In this document: positions 44,558-53,171 of the stretch, piece by piece
How the letters are laid out: each line of letters opens with the position of its first letter
How positions within the stretch are numbered: the stretch's first letter is position 1
Source of the DNA: Ruegeria marina
Lineage (GTDB): Bacteria; Pseudomonadota; Alphaproteobacteria; Rhodobacterales; Rhodobacteraceae
Assembly: GCF_900101475.1 (NCBI RefSeq)
Contig: NZ_FMZV01000003.1
Location: 1-64,000, forward strand
Direction of reading: 5' to 3'
DNA: 64,000 bases
Notes under the pieces: model-generated
Told to the model about the DNA's origin: nothing
What the model saw: the letters and a program-made list of their open reading frames with translations, nothing else
Databases searched by the model: none
Position numbers and translations under genes: made by a program

Positions 44558-45315
44558 CCCCGGCTCACGTCCGGGCTGTTGGGCGCCGGTTCAGAGCGAA
44601 AGCGCGCGCCTTTCCACCAGAGTTTAAGCGCCTGCCAGTGGATCAGCGCCAGCACCCGGCGCGCGCCGAACGGACGGCGCAGCGCGGACCACAGGATCGT
44701 CCGATCGGTCAGCGGCCGCCTGTGGCCCGTCAGGGTGGCCACCAGTCCTCCGCCGTCGCGGCCATAGTCGATCCAAACACCGACCCGGTCAGCGCTCAGG
44801 TCGAAGCGGAAGGTGTATGACCCTTCACTCGGCTGAAAGGGCGAGACATGCAAAAGCTTGGTGGCGCCCAGCCTGTCCTGCGGGCCGATCGGCGACAGGT
44901 CGGGCTTGTGGCAGAGATAGCTGTGGCGGGTGCCGAAAGTGTTGGTGACTTCGGCCACGACGGCATAAAGCGCATCCTGCGCATCGAAACAGAACCAGAA
45001 ACTGACCGGGTTGAAAACATGGCCGAAGAGGCGCGGCTGGGTCAGCAAGGCGATCCGGTCAGGCTGCGGCAGTTGGAACAGGTCGAACTGTTCCCGCAGC
45101 CAGGCCGCCCCGCGCCCCTGCCCCGGTAGGCCCCCATGATCAAGGTCAAACACACCGGACAGGTTGCCACGGTTACGCGAAAAGAGGCGCGGCCCGGTGA
45201 CCGCCGCCTCGGGGTCGAGCAGCACGTAGTCCACCGAGTACCGGAACGCGTTCTGAACTGCCCCCTTGCGACCATGGAACGTATGGGCCGGGATATGTTC
45301 GACGATGGCGCTCAT
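44554..45315 (-). CDS. DUF1365 family protein
   Basis: A 253-residue protein starting MSAIVEHIPAHTFHGRKG; VDYVLLDPEA, FGHVFNPVSFWFCFD and KLLHVSPFQPSEGSYTF are the DUF1365 signatures. This family is regularly paired with the FAD-dependent oxidoreductase next door and with cyclopropane-type fatty acid methylases, and in Rhodobacter it has been tied to furan fatty acid metabolism (recollection). Cytoplasmic, no signal. Overlaps the oxidoreductase stop by four bases. Confidence 0.88.
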   Translation of the reverse strand: MSAIVEHIPAHTFHGRKGAVQNAFRYSVDYVLLDPEAAVTGPRLFSRNRGNLSGVFDLDHGGLPGQGRGAAWLREQFDLFQLPQPDRIALLTQPRLFGHVFNPVSFWFCFDAQDALYAVVAEVTNTFGTRHSYLCHKPDLSPIGPQDRLGATKLLHVSPFQPSEGSYTFRFDLSADRVGVWIDYGRDGGGLVATLTGHRRPLTDRTILWSALRRPFGARRVLALIHWQALKLWWKGARFRSEPAPNSPDVSRG

Positions 45316-46610
45316 TCCGCCGCCACCGGCAGCATGGTCGTGCGGTTGATGCCTTCGACCACGTCGATGGCGCTGGCCAGTCCGTCCTCGTGAAAGCCAT
45401 TCTTCATCCACGCGCCACAGAACCAGGTGGAATTGGTGCCATTCATCCGGGCCAGATCCTCTTGCGCCGCAAGCGCGCCCATGTCGAACACCGGATGAGC
45501 AAAAGTTGTAACATCGTGGATCAGTTCCTCGCGGATGCGATGGCTGGCATTGAGGGTCACGAACAGCGGATCGTCCATCGGGATCGGTTGCAGCGAGTTC
45601 ATCCAGTATGTAAGCCCGATCGGGCCGCCGCTGGCACCCCTTTCCTCGGTATGATTCCAGCTTGCCCAGCACTTGCGCCGTTTCGGCATCAGCGACGGAT
45701 CGGCATGCAGCACCGCCTCGTTCGGCTGGTAGCGCACCGCGCCCAGCGCCGCGCTTTCGCGTCGGGTCGCGTCGGAAAGCAGTGCCAGCGTCACGTCGGA
45801 ATGGGTGGCGAAAACCACCTCGTCGAACACCTGCCACTCACCGCCCAGGACCCGCACCTCGGCCCCAAGTTCGGTCCGGCGCACTCCGGCGATGGGAGTA
45901 CCGAGGTTCACGGTCACTCCCTTGCGCCGCATGGCCTGTTCCAGCCTGCTGACATATTCGACCGAGCCGCCCTGCACGGTATACCACTGGTGTTGGCCGG
46001 TGTGGTGCAGCAGCGCGTGGTTCTCGAAGAAGCGGATCATCGCATAGGCCGGGAAATCGAGGATATGCTCCTTGGGCGTCGACCAGATCGCGCCCGAGAA
46101 CGGCTCGAGATAGTGACGCCGGAACCACTCGCCCGTGCCGAGCCTGTCCAGCAGATGCCGCACGGTGATCGAGCGGTCGCGGGCGGCCTCGGCCGCATGC
46201 GCGTTGAAATGGAAAAGATCCCGGACCATGCGCAGGAACCCCGGACGCATGATGTTGCGCCGCTGCGCGAACAGGGCGTCGGCACCGTGCAGGGCATATT
46301 CCACGGCACCGCCGTCGGCGGAGACAGCAAAGCTCATGTCACTTTCGGCGATCGGCACACCCAGACGTTCAAACAAAGCGATCAGATTGGGATAGGTGGC
46401 ATTGTTGAATACGATGAAACCTGTATCGACCGGCTGGTCGCCATTCTTGCCGGCGACGATCGTCCGTGCGTGGCCGCCGAGACGTGGCTCGGCCTCGAAC
46501 AGCGTCACGTTATGCGTGTCGGAGAGCAGGTTGGCCGCCCCCATGCCCGAGATCCCGCCCCCTATTACAGCAATTCTCCGGGGCGCACCCGCGTTCAATT
46601 CAAATGGCAT
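45312..46610 (-). CDS. FAD-dependent amine-oxidase-like oxidoreductase
   Basis: A 432-residue flavoprotein. The dinucleotide motif is IAVIGGGISGMGAANLL (about 13-29), followed by LFEAEPRLGGHART and DTGFIVFNNATYPNL. C-terminal FAD contact lies in the last 40 residues. Homologues next to rpoE-chrR act in modification of membrane fatty acids (the furan fatty acid pathway, from memory). First gene of the five-gene operon, divergent from rpoE with about 110-210 bases between start codons. Confidence 0.9.
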   Translation of the reverse strand: MPFELNAGAPRRIAVIGGGISGMGAANLLSDTHNVTLFEAEPRLGGHARTIVAGKNGDQPVDTGFIVFNNATYPNLIALFERLGVPIAESDMSFAVSADGGAVEYALHGADALFAQRRNIMRPGFLRMVRDLFHFNAHAAEAARDRSITVRHLLDRLGTGEWFRRHYLEPFSGAIWSTPKEHILDFPAYAMIRFFENHALLHHTGQHQWYTVQGGSVEYVSRLEQAMRRKGVTVNLGTPIAGVRRTELGAEVRVLGGEWQVFDEVVFATHSDVTLALLSDATRRESAALGAVRYQPNEAVLHADPSLMPKRRKCWASWNHTEERGASGGPIGLTYWMNSLQPIPMDDPLFVTLNASHRIREELIHDVTTFAHPVFDMGALAAQEDLARMNGTNSTWFCGAWMKNGFHEDGLASAIDVVEGINRTTMLPVAAE

Positions 46611-46690
46611 GTAAAGCTCCGCCTTGTCGTTTTGATCGAAGTACGGCCCGCATCGGGAAGTGGATGAAAAGAAGATCCTTTATCTGGCAC

Positions 46691-46711
46691 TGATCCGCTT
46701 TGGCTTGATCC
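46691..46711 (+). promoter_or_regulatory. Two TGATCC hexamers in the rpoE control region
   Basis: TGATCC occurs at 46691-46696 and 46706-46711. TGATCC is the -35 element of ECF sigma factors of the RpoE (ECF11) group in Rhodobacter. No convincing TAAGA-type -10 element is found at the expected spacing for either copy, so this is only suggestive of autoregulation. Confidence 0.3.
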
Positions 46712-46817
46712 GCGTACTATGTTTATGCTGATCGCGACCGACACAGAATGGCCCAACACGAAACCCGCCGGGACTCTCCCGAGGCGCCGGCTTGTCGATG
46801 TGGGCAAGGGAAAGCAG

Positions 46818-47375
46818 TTGAACGGCAAATCGGAACGAACGCAGGCGGATATAGACTGGAGCGGCCATATCTCGCGGATCATCGAAGCGCAGGACAAGGC
46901 CGCATTCGCTGAATTGTTCGCCCATTTTGCGCCCCGAGTGAAATCGTTCCTCATGAGGTCCGGATCCAATGCGACACTTGCAGAGGATTGCGCGCAGGAT
47001 GTCATGGCGACGGTGTGGCACAAGGCCCATCTCTACGACCCGGCACGGGCAACCGTTGCGACCTGGATCTTCACCATAGCCCGCAACCGGCGCATCGATG
47101 CGTTGCGCAAGGACAGGCGACCGGAACCCGAAGACTTGCCATGGGGACCTGAGCCAGAGCCCCCGATTGCCGACGTGATGGCTTTGCAACAGGAAACCGA
47201 GATGTTGCGCGTGGCGATCCGCGCCTTGCCCGAAGCGCAGCGCGAACTGATCGAACAAGCCTATTTCGGCGATCTTAGCCATCGCGAAATCGCCGCCCAG
47301 ACCGGCCTGCCGCTGGGCACTATCAAATCGAGGATCAGACTGGCGCTGGACCGCTTGCGCCATGCGATGAAGTGA
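46818..47375 (+). CDS. rpoE: RpoE, ECF sigma factor of the singlet-oxygen response type
   Basis: An ECF sigma factor. Region 2 (DKAAFAELFAHFAPRVKSFL to YDPARATVATWIFTIARNRRIDALRK) and region 4 (LPEAQRELIEQAYFGDLSHREIAAQTGLPLGTIKSRI) are complete. A frame opens at ATG 46719, but its first 33 residues are not sigma-like and lack a ribosome site; TTG at 46818 has AAGGGA seven bases before it and gives 185 residues, like known RpoE proteins. The adjacent ChrR identifies it as the sigma factor released on singlet oxygen. Start choice moderately sure. Confidence 0.93.
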   Translation: MNGKSERTQADIDWSGHISRIIEAQDKAAFAELFAHFAPRVKSFLMRSGSNATLAEDCAQDVMATVWHKAHLYDPARATVATWIFTIARNRRIDALRKDRRPEPEDLPWGPEPEPPIADVMALQQETEMLRVAIRALPEAQRELIEQAYFGDLSHREIAAQTGLPLGTIKSRIRLALDRLRHAMK

Positions 47376-47380
47376 CGACC

Positions 47381-48028
47381 ATGACAGATACGATCAAACA
47401 TCACCTAACAGATACGCTGTTGACAGCCTATGCCGCCGGCAACCTGCCCGAGGCATTCAACCTGATGGTCGCGACTCATTTGTCGCTGTGCGACAGCTGC
47501 CGCGCACAGGCCGAAGCCCTGGAAGCGGTCGGCGGTTGCCTGCTGACCGATTGCGGACCCCAAGCGATGACGGGCGATGCGCTGGCTGCGACATTTGCCC
47601 GGATCGAAGCGGGCAGTCCGGTGACCACGCCGCGCAAACGCACATCCGCCGTGCTCCCCCAACCGCTGGTTGACTATGTGGGCGGCGATGTCTCGACGAT
47701 ACGCTGGAAATCCATCGGCATGGGCGTTCGGCAGGCAATCCTGCCGACCAGCAGCGCGGCTTCAGCCCGGCTGTTGTTCATCCCCGCCGGGGCTGCGGTA
47801 CCCGATCACGGGCATCGCGGCATCGAATTGACCATGGTCCTCCAAGGGGCGTTCTCGGACGAGGTGGATCGTTTCGCGCGCGGCGATGTCGAGATAGCCG
47901 ACGAAGGACTGGACCACATGCCGGTGGCCGATCCGGGCGAGGACTGCATTTGCCTCGCGGTTACCGATGCGCCATTGCGATTCAACAGCTGGATACCCCG
48001 GCTGGTGCAGCCGTTCCTGCGGATCTGA
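47381..48028 (+). CDS. chrR: ChrR, zinc-binding anti-sigma factor of RpoE
   Basis: A 215-residue protein. The N-terminal anti-sigma domain has the zinc site of an early histidine (HHLTD) plus His33-x3-Cys37-x2-Cys40 (THLSLCDSC). The C-terminal cupin-like domain retains the metal histidines and glutamate (HGHRGIELTMVLQG). ChrR holds RpoE inactive until singlet oxygen triggers its removal. The ATG at 47381 yields the expected N-terminus; a GTG overlapping the rpoE stop (GTGA) is the alternative. Cotranscribed with rpoE. Confidence 0.95.
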   Translation: MTDTIKHHLTDTLLTAYAAGNLPEAFNLMVATHLSLCDSCRAQAEALEAVGGCLLTDCGPQAMTGDALAATFARIEAGSPVTTPRKRTSAVLPQPLVDYVGGDVSTIRWKSIGMGVRQAILPTSSAASARLLFIPAGAAVPDHGHRGIELTMVLQGAFSDEVDRFARGDVEIADEGLDHMPVADPGEDCICLAVTDAPLRFNSWIPRLVQPFLRI

Positions 48029-48091
48029 CGGAAATCTCTTCAATTCGAAAAACAGACTGCAAGCCCGGGCTCATGGCGCTACTATCGGTCC

Positions 48092-48745
48092 ATGACCCAA
48101 GCCATCGAGTTGGCTGACCGGCACGCCAGCGGCCATGACACATGCGCTACACCACAGGCGCTGCGCAGCAGCGTGGCAGCCATGTTGTCGCTCGGCACCG
48201 ACGCCTTTCCGGATCGGCCCGGATTGCGTTTGCAGGGGCTGGATACACCCCTTGGCACCATGATCGCGGCCTGCGACGACCAGCGGCTGCACCTGCTGGA
48301 ATTCTCGGACCGTCGCGCCCTGCCCCGGCAACTGCGCAGACTCTTCCGGGCGTTTGACGGTGATATCGGCTTTGGCCGATTTCCGCTGACCGACCGGGTG
48401 GAACGGCAGCTTGCGGATTTCCTCGAAGGCCGGACCGAGCGTTTCGACCTGCCGCTGGCCCTGCATGGCACCGATTTCTCGCGCGAAGTCTGGCTGGCCC
48501 TGATGACATTGCCCGCGGGCAAGACAATCTCCTACGGTGATCTCGCGCGCCGGGTCGGACGGGCGCAATCGGTGCGCGCGGTGGCGCGGGCGAACGGCGC
48601 AAACCAGATCGCCATCATTATTCCCTGCCACCGGGTGATCGCAGCCGACGGCGCGCTGACCGGATATGGCGGCGGCCTTTGGCGCAAACGCTGGCTGATC
48701 GAGCACGAGGCCCGTTGGCAATCTTCGGAAGGAGGAGAGGTATGA
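48092..48745 (+). CDS. Methylated-DNA-protein cysteine methyltransferase (Ogt/Ada C-terminal type)
   Basis: A 217-residue protein. The methyl-acceptor site is IIPCHRV (about residue 180), preceded by the helix-turn-helix region ISYGDLARRVGRAQSVRAVARA and followed by GYGGGLWRKRWLIEHE. The N-terminal 45 residues are longer than in simple Ogt proteins and recall the linker region of Ada-like proteins without the Ada zinc domain. It repairs O6-methylguanine by a suicide transfer to cysteine. Overlaps the next gene as ATGA. Confidence 0.93.
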   Translation: MTQAIELADRHASGHDTCATPQALRSSVAAMLSLGTDAFPDRPGLRLQGLDTPLGTMIAACDDQRLHLLEFSDRRALPRQLRRLFRAFDGDIGFGRFPLTDRVERQLADFLEGRTERFDLPLALHGTDFSREVWLALMTLPAGKTISYGDLARRVGRAQSVRAVARANGANQIAIIIPCHRVIAADGALTGYGGGLWRKRWLIEHEARWQSSEGGEV

Positions 48746-49515
48746 GCCAGATTTCACTGGCCGAGAGTTTCGCCGCGCTGCATAGGCCCGGTGCACCATT
48801 GATCCTTTACAACGCATGGGACGCCGGCAGCGCCCGGGCTATTGCAAAGGCCGGCGCACGGGCCATTGCCACCGGCAGCTGGTCGCTGGCGGCAGCGCAG
48901 GGATATGCCGACGGGCAGCAGATACCGCTCGAATTCGCCCTGCAAATCCTGGCCAGGATCACCGCGAGCGTCGATATGCCGGTCACATTCGACTTCGAGG
49001 CAGGTTTTGCCGAAAGGCGGGTAAACCTGGCGACCAATACGGAGCGGGTGATCGCGGCGGGCGCGGTCGGAGTCAATTTCGAGGACCGGCACATGGGCGG
49101 TGCCGGCCTGCTGCCGATCGGGGAACAGGCAGAACGCATAGGCACTCTGCGCCACGCGGCCGAAGCCACGGGCGTGCCGCTGTTCATCAATGCCCGCACC
49201 GATGTGTTCTCGCAGGGAAGCAAGCCCGCAGATCATCCCGCCCTGATGAAAGAGGCGCTGGCGCGTGCCCGCGCCTATGCCGAGGCCGGGGCGAACGGGC
49301 TGTTCGTGCCCGGACTTGTGACCGCCGAGTTGATCGGCGCGCTTTGCGAAGAGACGATACTGCCGGTGAACATCATGCAGACCGGCTCGGCGCCGGACAA
49401 CGCGACGTTGGCGCGGCTGAGCGTGGCGCGCATCAGCCATGGGCCCGCACCCTGGATCACGGCGATGAACCGGGTCACCGACGCGGCACAGGCGGCCCTG
49501 ACGATCGGAAACTAG
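48742..49515 (+). CDS. Isocitrate lyase / PEP mutase family protein
   Basis: A 257-residue TIM-barrel protein. LYNAWDAGSARAIAKAGARAIATGSWSLA is the start typical of this branch, TFDFEAGF holds the Mg-binding Asp region, and GVNFEDRH and FINARTDVF follow. The KKCGH catalytic loop of isocitrate lyase is absent, so it is probably a C-C or P-C bond lyase or a hydrolase of unknown substrate. GGAGGAGAGGT precedes the ATG. Translationally coupled to the DNA methyltransferase gene; convergent with and overlapping by four bases the regulator gene. Confidence 0.87.
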   Translation: MSQISLAESFAALHRPGAPLILYNAWDAGSARAIAKAGARAIATGSWSLAAAQGYADGQQIPLEFALQILARITASVDMPVTFDFEAGFAERRVNLATNTERVIAAGAVGVNFEDRHMGGAGLLPIGEQAERIGTLRHAAEATGVPLFINARTDVFSQGSKPADHPALMKEALARARAYAEAGANGLFVPGLVTAELIGALCEETILPVNIMQTGSAPDNATLARLSVARISHGPAPWITAMNRVTDAAQAALTIGN

Positions 49516-50081
49516 GCAGGTACTCCCGCGCGCTGCGGATAGTGATGCATGTTGAGAAAGGCCGCGCCTTCGGGGCCGCTGCGATAGCCATGCGGCAGGT
49601 CTGCGGCAAAGCGAAGGCCCTGCCCCGTCCGGAGTTTCACCCAGTCGCCGTCACGCAGAATTTCCAGCGGGCCTTGCAGCACGAAAACATCCTCGGTGAC
49701 GCCGCTGGCATGCGCGGCGGACTCGTAGCTCTGGCCGGGGGCCAGCGTGACATGAAAGGTTTCGGCCCCGAGCACGGGATCGAAGGGGAACACGATCTTG
49801 ACCTTGATGCTGCCCGGAAAGGTGACGGTGCGAAATACCCGGTCATCAGAGGGGTCGCGCAGAGAGGCCGGGCCGATCAGCGCGCTGAGCGGCAGCTGGA
49901 ACCCTTTGGCGATTTTCCACAGGGTCGCGATGGTCGGACTTGATTCGCCGCGCTCGATCTGACCCAGCATCGCCTTGCTGACCCCGGTCAGCTCGGCCGC
50001 CTTGGACAGGCTGAGGCCGGTTGCCGCCCGAACCTCGCGCAGTTTGAGAGTGACCTCACCCGATTCCACAGCCGATTCCAT
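49512..50081 (-). CDS. XRE-family regulator with C-terminal cupin domain
   Basis: A 189-residue transcription factor. The helix-turn-helix is LKLREVRAATGLSLSKAAELTG then KAMLGQIERG (residues about 10-55); the C-terminal cupin (about 110-180) likely binds a small effector. AAGGG lies eight bases before the ATG at 50081, so the upstream ATG at 50120, which lies inside the operator, is not used. It is divergent from ilvD, and the inverted repeat between them should be its operator. Similar HTH-cupin proteins often regulate amino acid or sugar enzymes next to them. Confidence 0.88.
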   Translation of the reverse strand: MESAVESGEVTLKLREVRAATGLSLSKAAELTGVSKAMLGQIERGESSPTIATLWKIAKGFQLPLSALIGPASLRDPSDDRVFRTVTFPGSIKVKIVFPFDPVLGAETFHVTLAPGQSYESAAHASGVTEDVFVLQGPLEILRDGDWVKLRTGQGLRFAADLPHGYRSGPEGAAFLNMHHYPQRAGVPA

Positions 50082-50108
50082 GTATTCGCCCTTCGATTCC
50101 ACTTGTAC

Positions 50109-50142
50109 GTTATAACGCACATCGGGTAGCGTGCGCTATAAC
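50109..50142. promoter_or_regulatory. Inverted-repeat operator between the XRE-cupin regulator and ilvD
   Basis: GTTATAACGCAC (50109-50120) and GTGCGCTATAAC (50131-50142) are complementary at 11 of 12 positions around a 10-base spacer. Each arm also holds an internal TTATAA/CTATAA half-palindrome. The site lies 28 bases before the regulator start and 46 before ilvD. Confidence 0.6.
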
Positions 50143-50187
50143 ATACGCACCCCGAAACTCAGGGACCTGCAAAAGGGAAACAGCACC

Positions 50188-52020
50188 ATGCCAATGTACC
50201 GATCCAGAACCTCGACCCATGGCCGCAATATGGCCGGCGCACGCGGCCTGTGGCGCGCGACGGGCATGACCGACGACGATTTCGGCAAGCCGATCATCGC
50301 CATCGTGAACTCGTTCACCCAATTCGTTCCAGGGCACGTGCACCTCAAGGATCTGGGTCAGATGGTCGCGCGCGAGGTCGAGGCGGCAGGCGGTGTGGCG
50401 AAGGAATTCAACACCATCGCTGTGGATGACGGCATCGCCATGGGGCATGACGGGATGCTCTATTCGCTGCCCTCGCGTGAGGTGATCGCCGACAGCGTCG
50501 AATACATGGTCAACGCCCATTGCGCCGATGCCATGGTCTGTATCTCGAACTGCGACAAGATCACCCCCGGCATGCTGATGGCCGCGATGCGGCTGAACAT
50601 CCCGGCGATCTTCGTCTCGGGCGGCCCGATGGAGGCCGGCAAGATCGACATCGCCGACCTGGAGATGAAGAAGATCGACCTCGTGGACGCGATGGTCGCG
50701 GCGGCGGACGACAAGTTCACCGACGAACAGGTCAAGCATATCGAGGAAAACGCCTGTCCGACCTGCGGATCATGTTCGGGCATGTTCACCGCCAACTCGA
50801 TGAACTGCCTGGCCGAGGCTTTGGGCCTGGCGCTGCCGGGCAATGGCTCGACGCTGGCCACCCATGCCGACCGCAAGAAGCTGTTCCTGGAGGCCGGGCG
50901 CAAGATCGTCGAGATCACCAAGCGGCATTACGTCGGCGAGGAAAAGGGCTTGTTGCCGCGCGAGGTGGCGACGTTCGAGGCATTCGAGAACGCCATGAGC
51001 CTCGACATCGCCATGGGCGGGTCGACCAACACCGTGCTGCACCTGCTGGCGATCGCCCACGAGGGCGAGGTGAATTTCACCATGGACGACATTGACCGGC
51101 TGAGCCGCAAGGTTCCCTGCCTGTGCAAGGTCGCGCCCAACATCCACAACGTCCACATGGAGGACGTGCACCGCGCCGGCGGCATCTTCTCGATCCTGGG
51201 CGAATTGAGCCGCGCCGGGCTGTTGCACGGCGACGTGCCGACGGTCCACACCAACTCGATGGCCGAAGCGATCGCCAAGTGGGACATCACCGTCGCCAAC
51301 AATCCCGAGGCGGAAGAACTGTTCAAGGCCGCGCCGGGCGGGGTGCGGACGACGCAGGCGTTCAGCCAGGCGAACCGGTTCAAGGAACTGGATACCGACC
51401 GTGAGAAGGGCGTGATCCGCAGCAAGGAACATGCCTTCAGCCAGGATGGCGGGCTTGCCGTGCTGTTCGGCAATATCGCGCTGGACGGCTGTATCGTGAA
51501 AACCGCGGGGGTGGATGCAAGCATCCTGAAGTTCGCCGGCACCGCGCATGTCTGCGAAAGCCAGGACGCCGCTGTCAGCGACATCCTGACCGGCAAGGTC
51601 AAGGAAGGCGACGTGGTGGTGATCCGCTACGAAGGGCCGCGCGGCGGGCCGGGCATGCAGGAGATGCTGTACCCGACCAGCTACCTGAAGTCGAAAGGGT
51701 TGGGCAAGGCCTGCGCCCTGCTGACCGACGGGCGGTTCTCGGGCGGCACCTCGGGCCTGTCGATCGGCCATGTCTCGCCCGAGGCGGCCGAAGGCGGAAC
51801 CATCGGCCTGGTCCGCCAGGGCGACCGGATCGAGATCGACATCCCCAACCGTACCATCCACCTGGCGGTGTCCGAAGAAGACCTGGCCGCCCGCCGCGCC
51901 GAGCAGGACAAGCTGGGCTGGCATCCCGCGCAGCCGCGCAAGCGCAAGGTGTCCACCGCGCTCAAGGCCTATGCCAAGCTGACCACCAGCGCCGCCAAGG
52001 GCGCCGTCCGGCAGCTCTGA
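50188..52020 (+). CDS. ilvD: IlvD, dihydroxy-acid dehydratase
   Basis: A 610-residue iron-sulfur enzyme of branched-chain amino acid and pantothenate synthesis, converting dihydroxy acids to 2-keto acids. Cysteines for the cluster are in [11 protein letters not shown] (about 118-130) and [18 protein letters not shown] (about 190-207); [15 protein letters not shown] near the C-terminus is the second family signature. AAGGGAAA lies before the ATG at 50188; a longer frame starts within the operator and is unlikely. Length agrees with the E. coli type. Confidence 0.96.
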   Translation: MPMYRSRTSTHGRNMAGARGLWRATGMTDDDFGKPIIAIVNSFTQFVPGHVHLKDLGQMVAREVEAAGGVAKEFNTIAVDDGIAMGHDGMLYSLPSREVIADSVEYMVNAHCADAMVCISNCDKITPGMLMAAMRLNIPAIFVSGGPMEAGKIDIADLEMKKIDLVDAMVAAADDKFTDEQVKHIEENACPTCGSCSGMFTANSMNCLAEALGLALPGNGSTLATHADRKKLFLEAGRKIVEITKRHYVGEEKGLLPREVATFEAFENAMSLDIAMGGSTNTVLHLLAIAHEGEVNFTMDDIDRLSRKVPCLCKVAPNIHNVHMEDVHRAGGIFSILGELSRAGLLHGDVPTVHTNSMAEAIAKWDITVANNPEAEELFKAAPGGVRTTQAFSQANRFKELDTDREKGVIRSKEHAFSQDGGLAVLFGNIALDGCIVKTAGVDASILKFAGTAHVCESQDAAVSDILTGKVKEGDVVVIRYEGPRGGPGMQEMLYPTSYLKSKGLGKACALLTDGRFSGGTSGLSIGHVSPEAAEGGTIGLVRQGDRIEIDIPNRTIHLAVSEEDLAARRAEQDKLGWHPAQPRKRKVSTALKAYAKLTTSAAKGAVRQL

Positions 52021-52060
52021 GACCCTGTCGGGGGCAGAGTCACTCCCGCCTCCGCTGCAT

Positions 52061-52082
52061 GTCTCCGGCCTGTGTCGGAGAC
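52061..52082. repeat. Hairpin after ilvD
   Basis: A perfect 7-base stem GTCTCCG/CGGAGAC with an 8-base loop, 41 bases after the ilvD stop. No T-tract follows. It may aid termination together with the larger palindrome that follows. Confidence 0.45.
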
Positions 52083-52092
52083 CCTTGCGGAG

Positions 52093-52133
52093 TTGGGCGG
52101 CGCGCCGCGCCATCGGCGCGGCGCGCCGCCCAA
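52093..52133. repeat. Perfect 19-base-arm GC palindrome between ilvD and the sulfotransferase gene
   Basis: Two 19-base arms (52093-52111 and 52115-52133) pair perfectly around a three-base ATC loop, almost all G and C, each arm containing GGCGCGCC. It is the strongest hairpin of the window. Being between convergent genes it could stop transcription from both sides, although no T-tract is present. Confidence 0.65.
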
Positions 52134-52206
52134 CGGGAGGAGATGTTTCCCCGGAAACGTCGACGACGGGCGGGAGAACCTGCCAGTCAGGTCACCACGC
52201 CAGGGG

Positions 52207-53025
52207 TCATTCGCCCAGCTTGGCGTGCACCTCGTCCAGATCGATTTCGTCAATCGGCATCTTGTTGGCCGGGTTCTCGAAATCGTATTTGAACAGGTCG
52301 AAATCGCGCTTGTAGATCTCGTAGACAAGGTGTTTCGACAGGTCGTCGAAGTAATCCTCGACCGGGTGCGCCCGCTTGGGTCCGTGACCTTCGCTTTCGT
52401 TGAAACGAGGAATCTTGTCCAGTTGCACCTTGTACGGCGTTTCGATGCTGTCCAGAACCTCCTGCATCCCTTCGTTGAAGCTTTCGGTCCAGAAGATCTT
52501 GTCGTAACGACCGCCATTGCAGATGAAGGTTGAAATATGCCCCGACATGGCCGACCAATGGATGTCAGGATCCATCGGCCGCCGCCAGCGGATGGTGTCC
52601 CGTGCGAACAGAAGAAACCGGCGGAAGCTGGCAATCTGGTCGAACTCCTGCTTCCCGTCCTCGCCGCCGACTTCCACTCCATACTTGTAGACCAGCATCG
52701 GCACCAGATTGCCACGATAGCGTTTTCCGTTGCGCTGGATACCGCAGATCTTGTCGAAAAACGAACTCAGGATACGGGTGTAGGGGTTGCGAACACAGGT
52801 GAACGAATAGGACCTGTGCGCCTTCACATTGCGGGTGATCGGTCCCTGGCTGGCCTCCAGCGCCCATTTGTGCAGTCCGGTTTGGGCGTCATGGATGTCG
52901 CCGTCGAAGAAAGTGCCATGATCCGAATAGTACATGATCTGGCCGATGGTCGAGCAGGCACATTTCGGCACCACTCGATAGACCACGCTTTCGCTCTCCG
53001 TCATCCAGGTGCCGGGGAAACCCAT
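52207..53025 (-). CDS. Sulfotransferase family protein
   Basis: A 272-residue protein of the carbohydrate sulfotransferase (Sulfotransfer_2) group. VPKCACSTIGQIMYY (about 20-34) is the 5'-phosphosulfate loop and SFTCVRNPYTRILSSFFDK (about 75-93) the 3'-phosphate site, both for PAPS. It would transfer sulfate to a glycan or glycolipid. GGAGG lies before the ATG at 53025. Divergent from a glycosyltransferase gene, with which it likely works to make a sulfated surface glycan (inference). Confidence 0.85.
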   Translation of the reverse strand: MGFPGTWMTESESVVYRVVPKCACSTIGQIMYYSDHGTFFDGDIHDAQTGLHKWALEASQGPITRNVKAHRSYSFTCVRNPYTRILSSFFDKICGIQRNGKRYRGNLVPMLVYKYGVEVGGEDGKQEFDQIASFRRFLLFARDTIRWRRPMDPDIHWSAMSGHISTFICNGGRYDKIFWTESFNEGMQEVLDSIETPYKVQLDKIPRFNESEGHGPKRAHPVEDYFDDLSKHLVYEIYKRDFDLFKYDFENPANKMPIDEIDLDEVHAKLGE

Positions 53026-53091
53026 CTGCCTTGCCTCCTTCGCCTCGTATCGCCATAATCCGGCTTCGGGCACGTTTGCCTCAAGAAACCA

Positions 53092-53140
53092 AATAAACTC
53101 TGTTTATTCAATTGGTCTTCACCATTATCAGGATAAACAG
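53092..53140. promoter_or_regulatory. Repeated TTTAT half-sites in the sulfotransferase/glycosyltransferase control region
   Basis: AATAAAC/GTTTATT form a perfect 7-base inverted repeat with a 3-base spacer (53092-53108), and GGATAAACAG (53131-53140) is a third copy of the half-site. The region is AT-rich against its surroundings. It lies between two divergent genes and is a good candidate for shared regulation. Confidence 0.35.
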
Positions 53141-53171
53141 CAGGCAGAAATCAGGGTCGATCGTTTCCGAA

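Noticed and set aside
44554-45837. A 427-codon frame that would extend the DUF1365 protein upstream
   Set aside because: The extension lies within the FAD oxidoreductase gene in another frame; the family start MSAIVEHIPAH is at 45315.
52021-52206. Possible mobile element end or attachment site at the large palindrome
   Set aside because: No flanking duplication, integrase or transposase is present, and neighbouring genes are intact.
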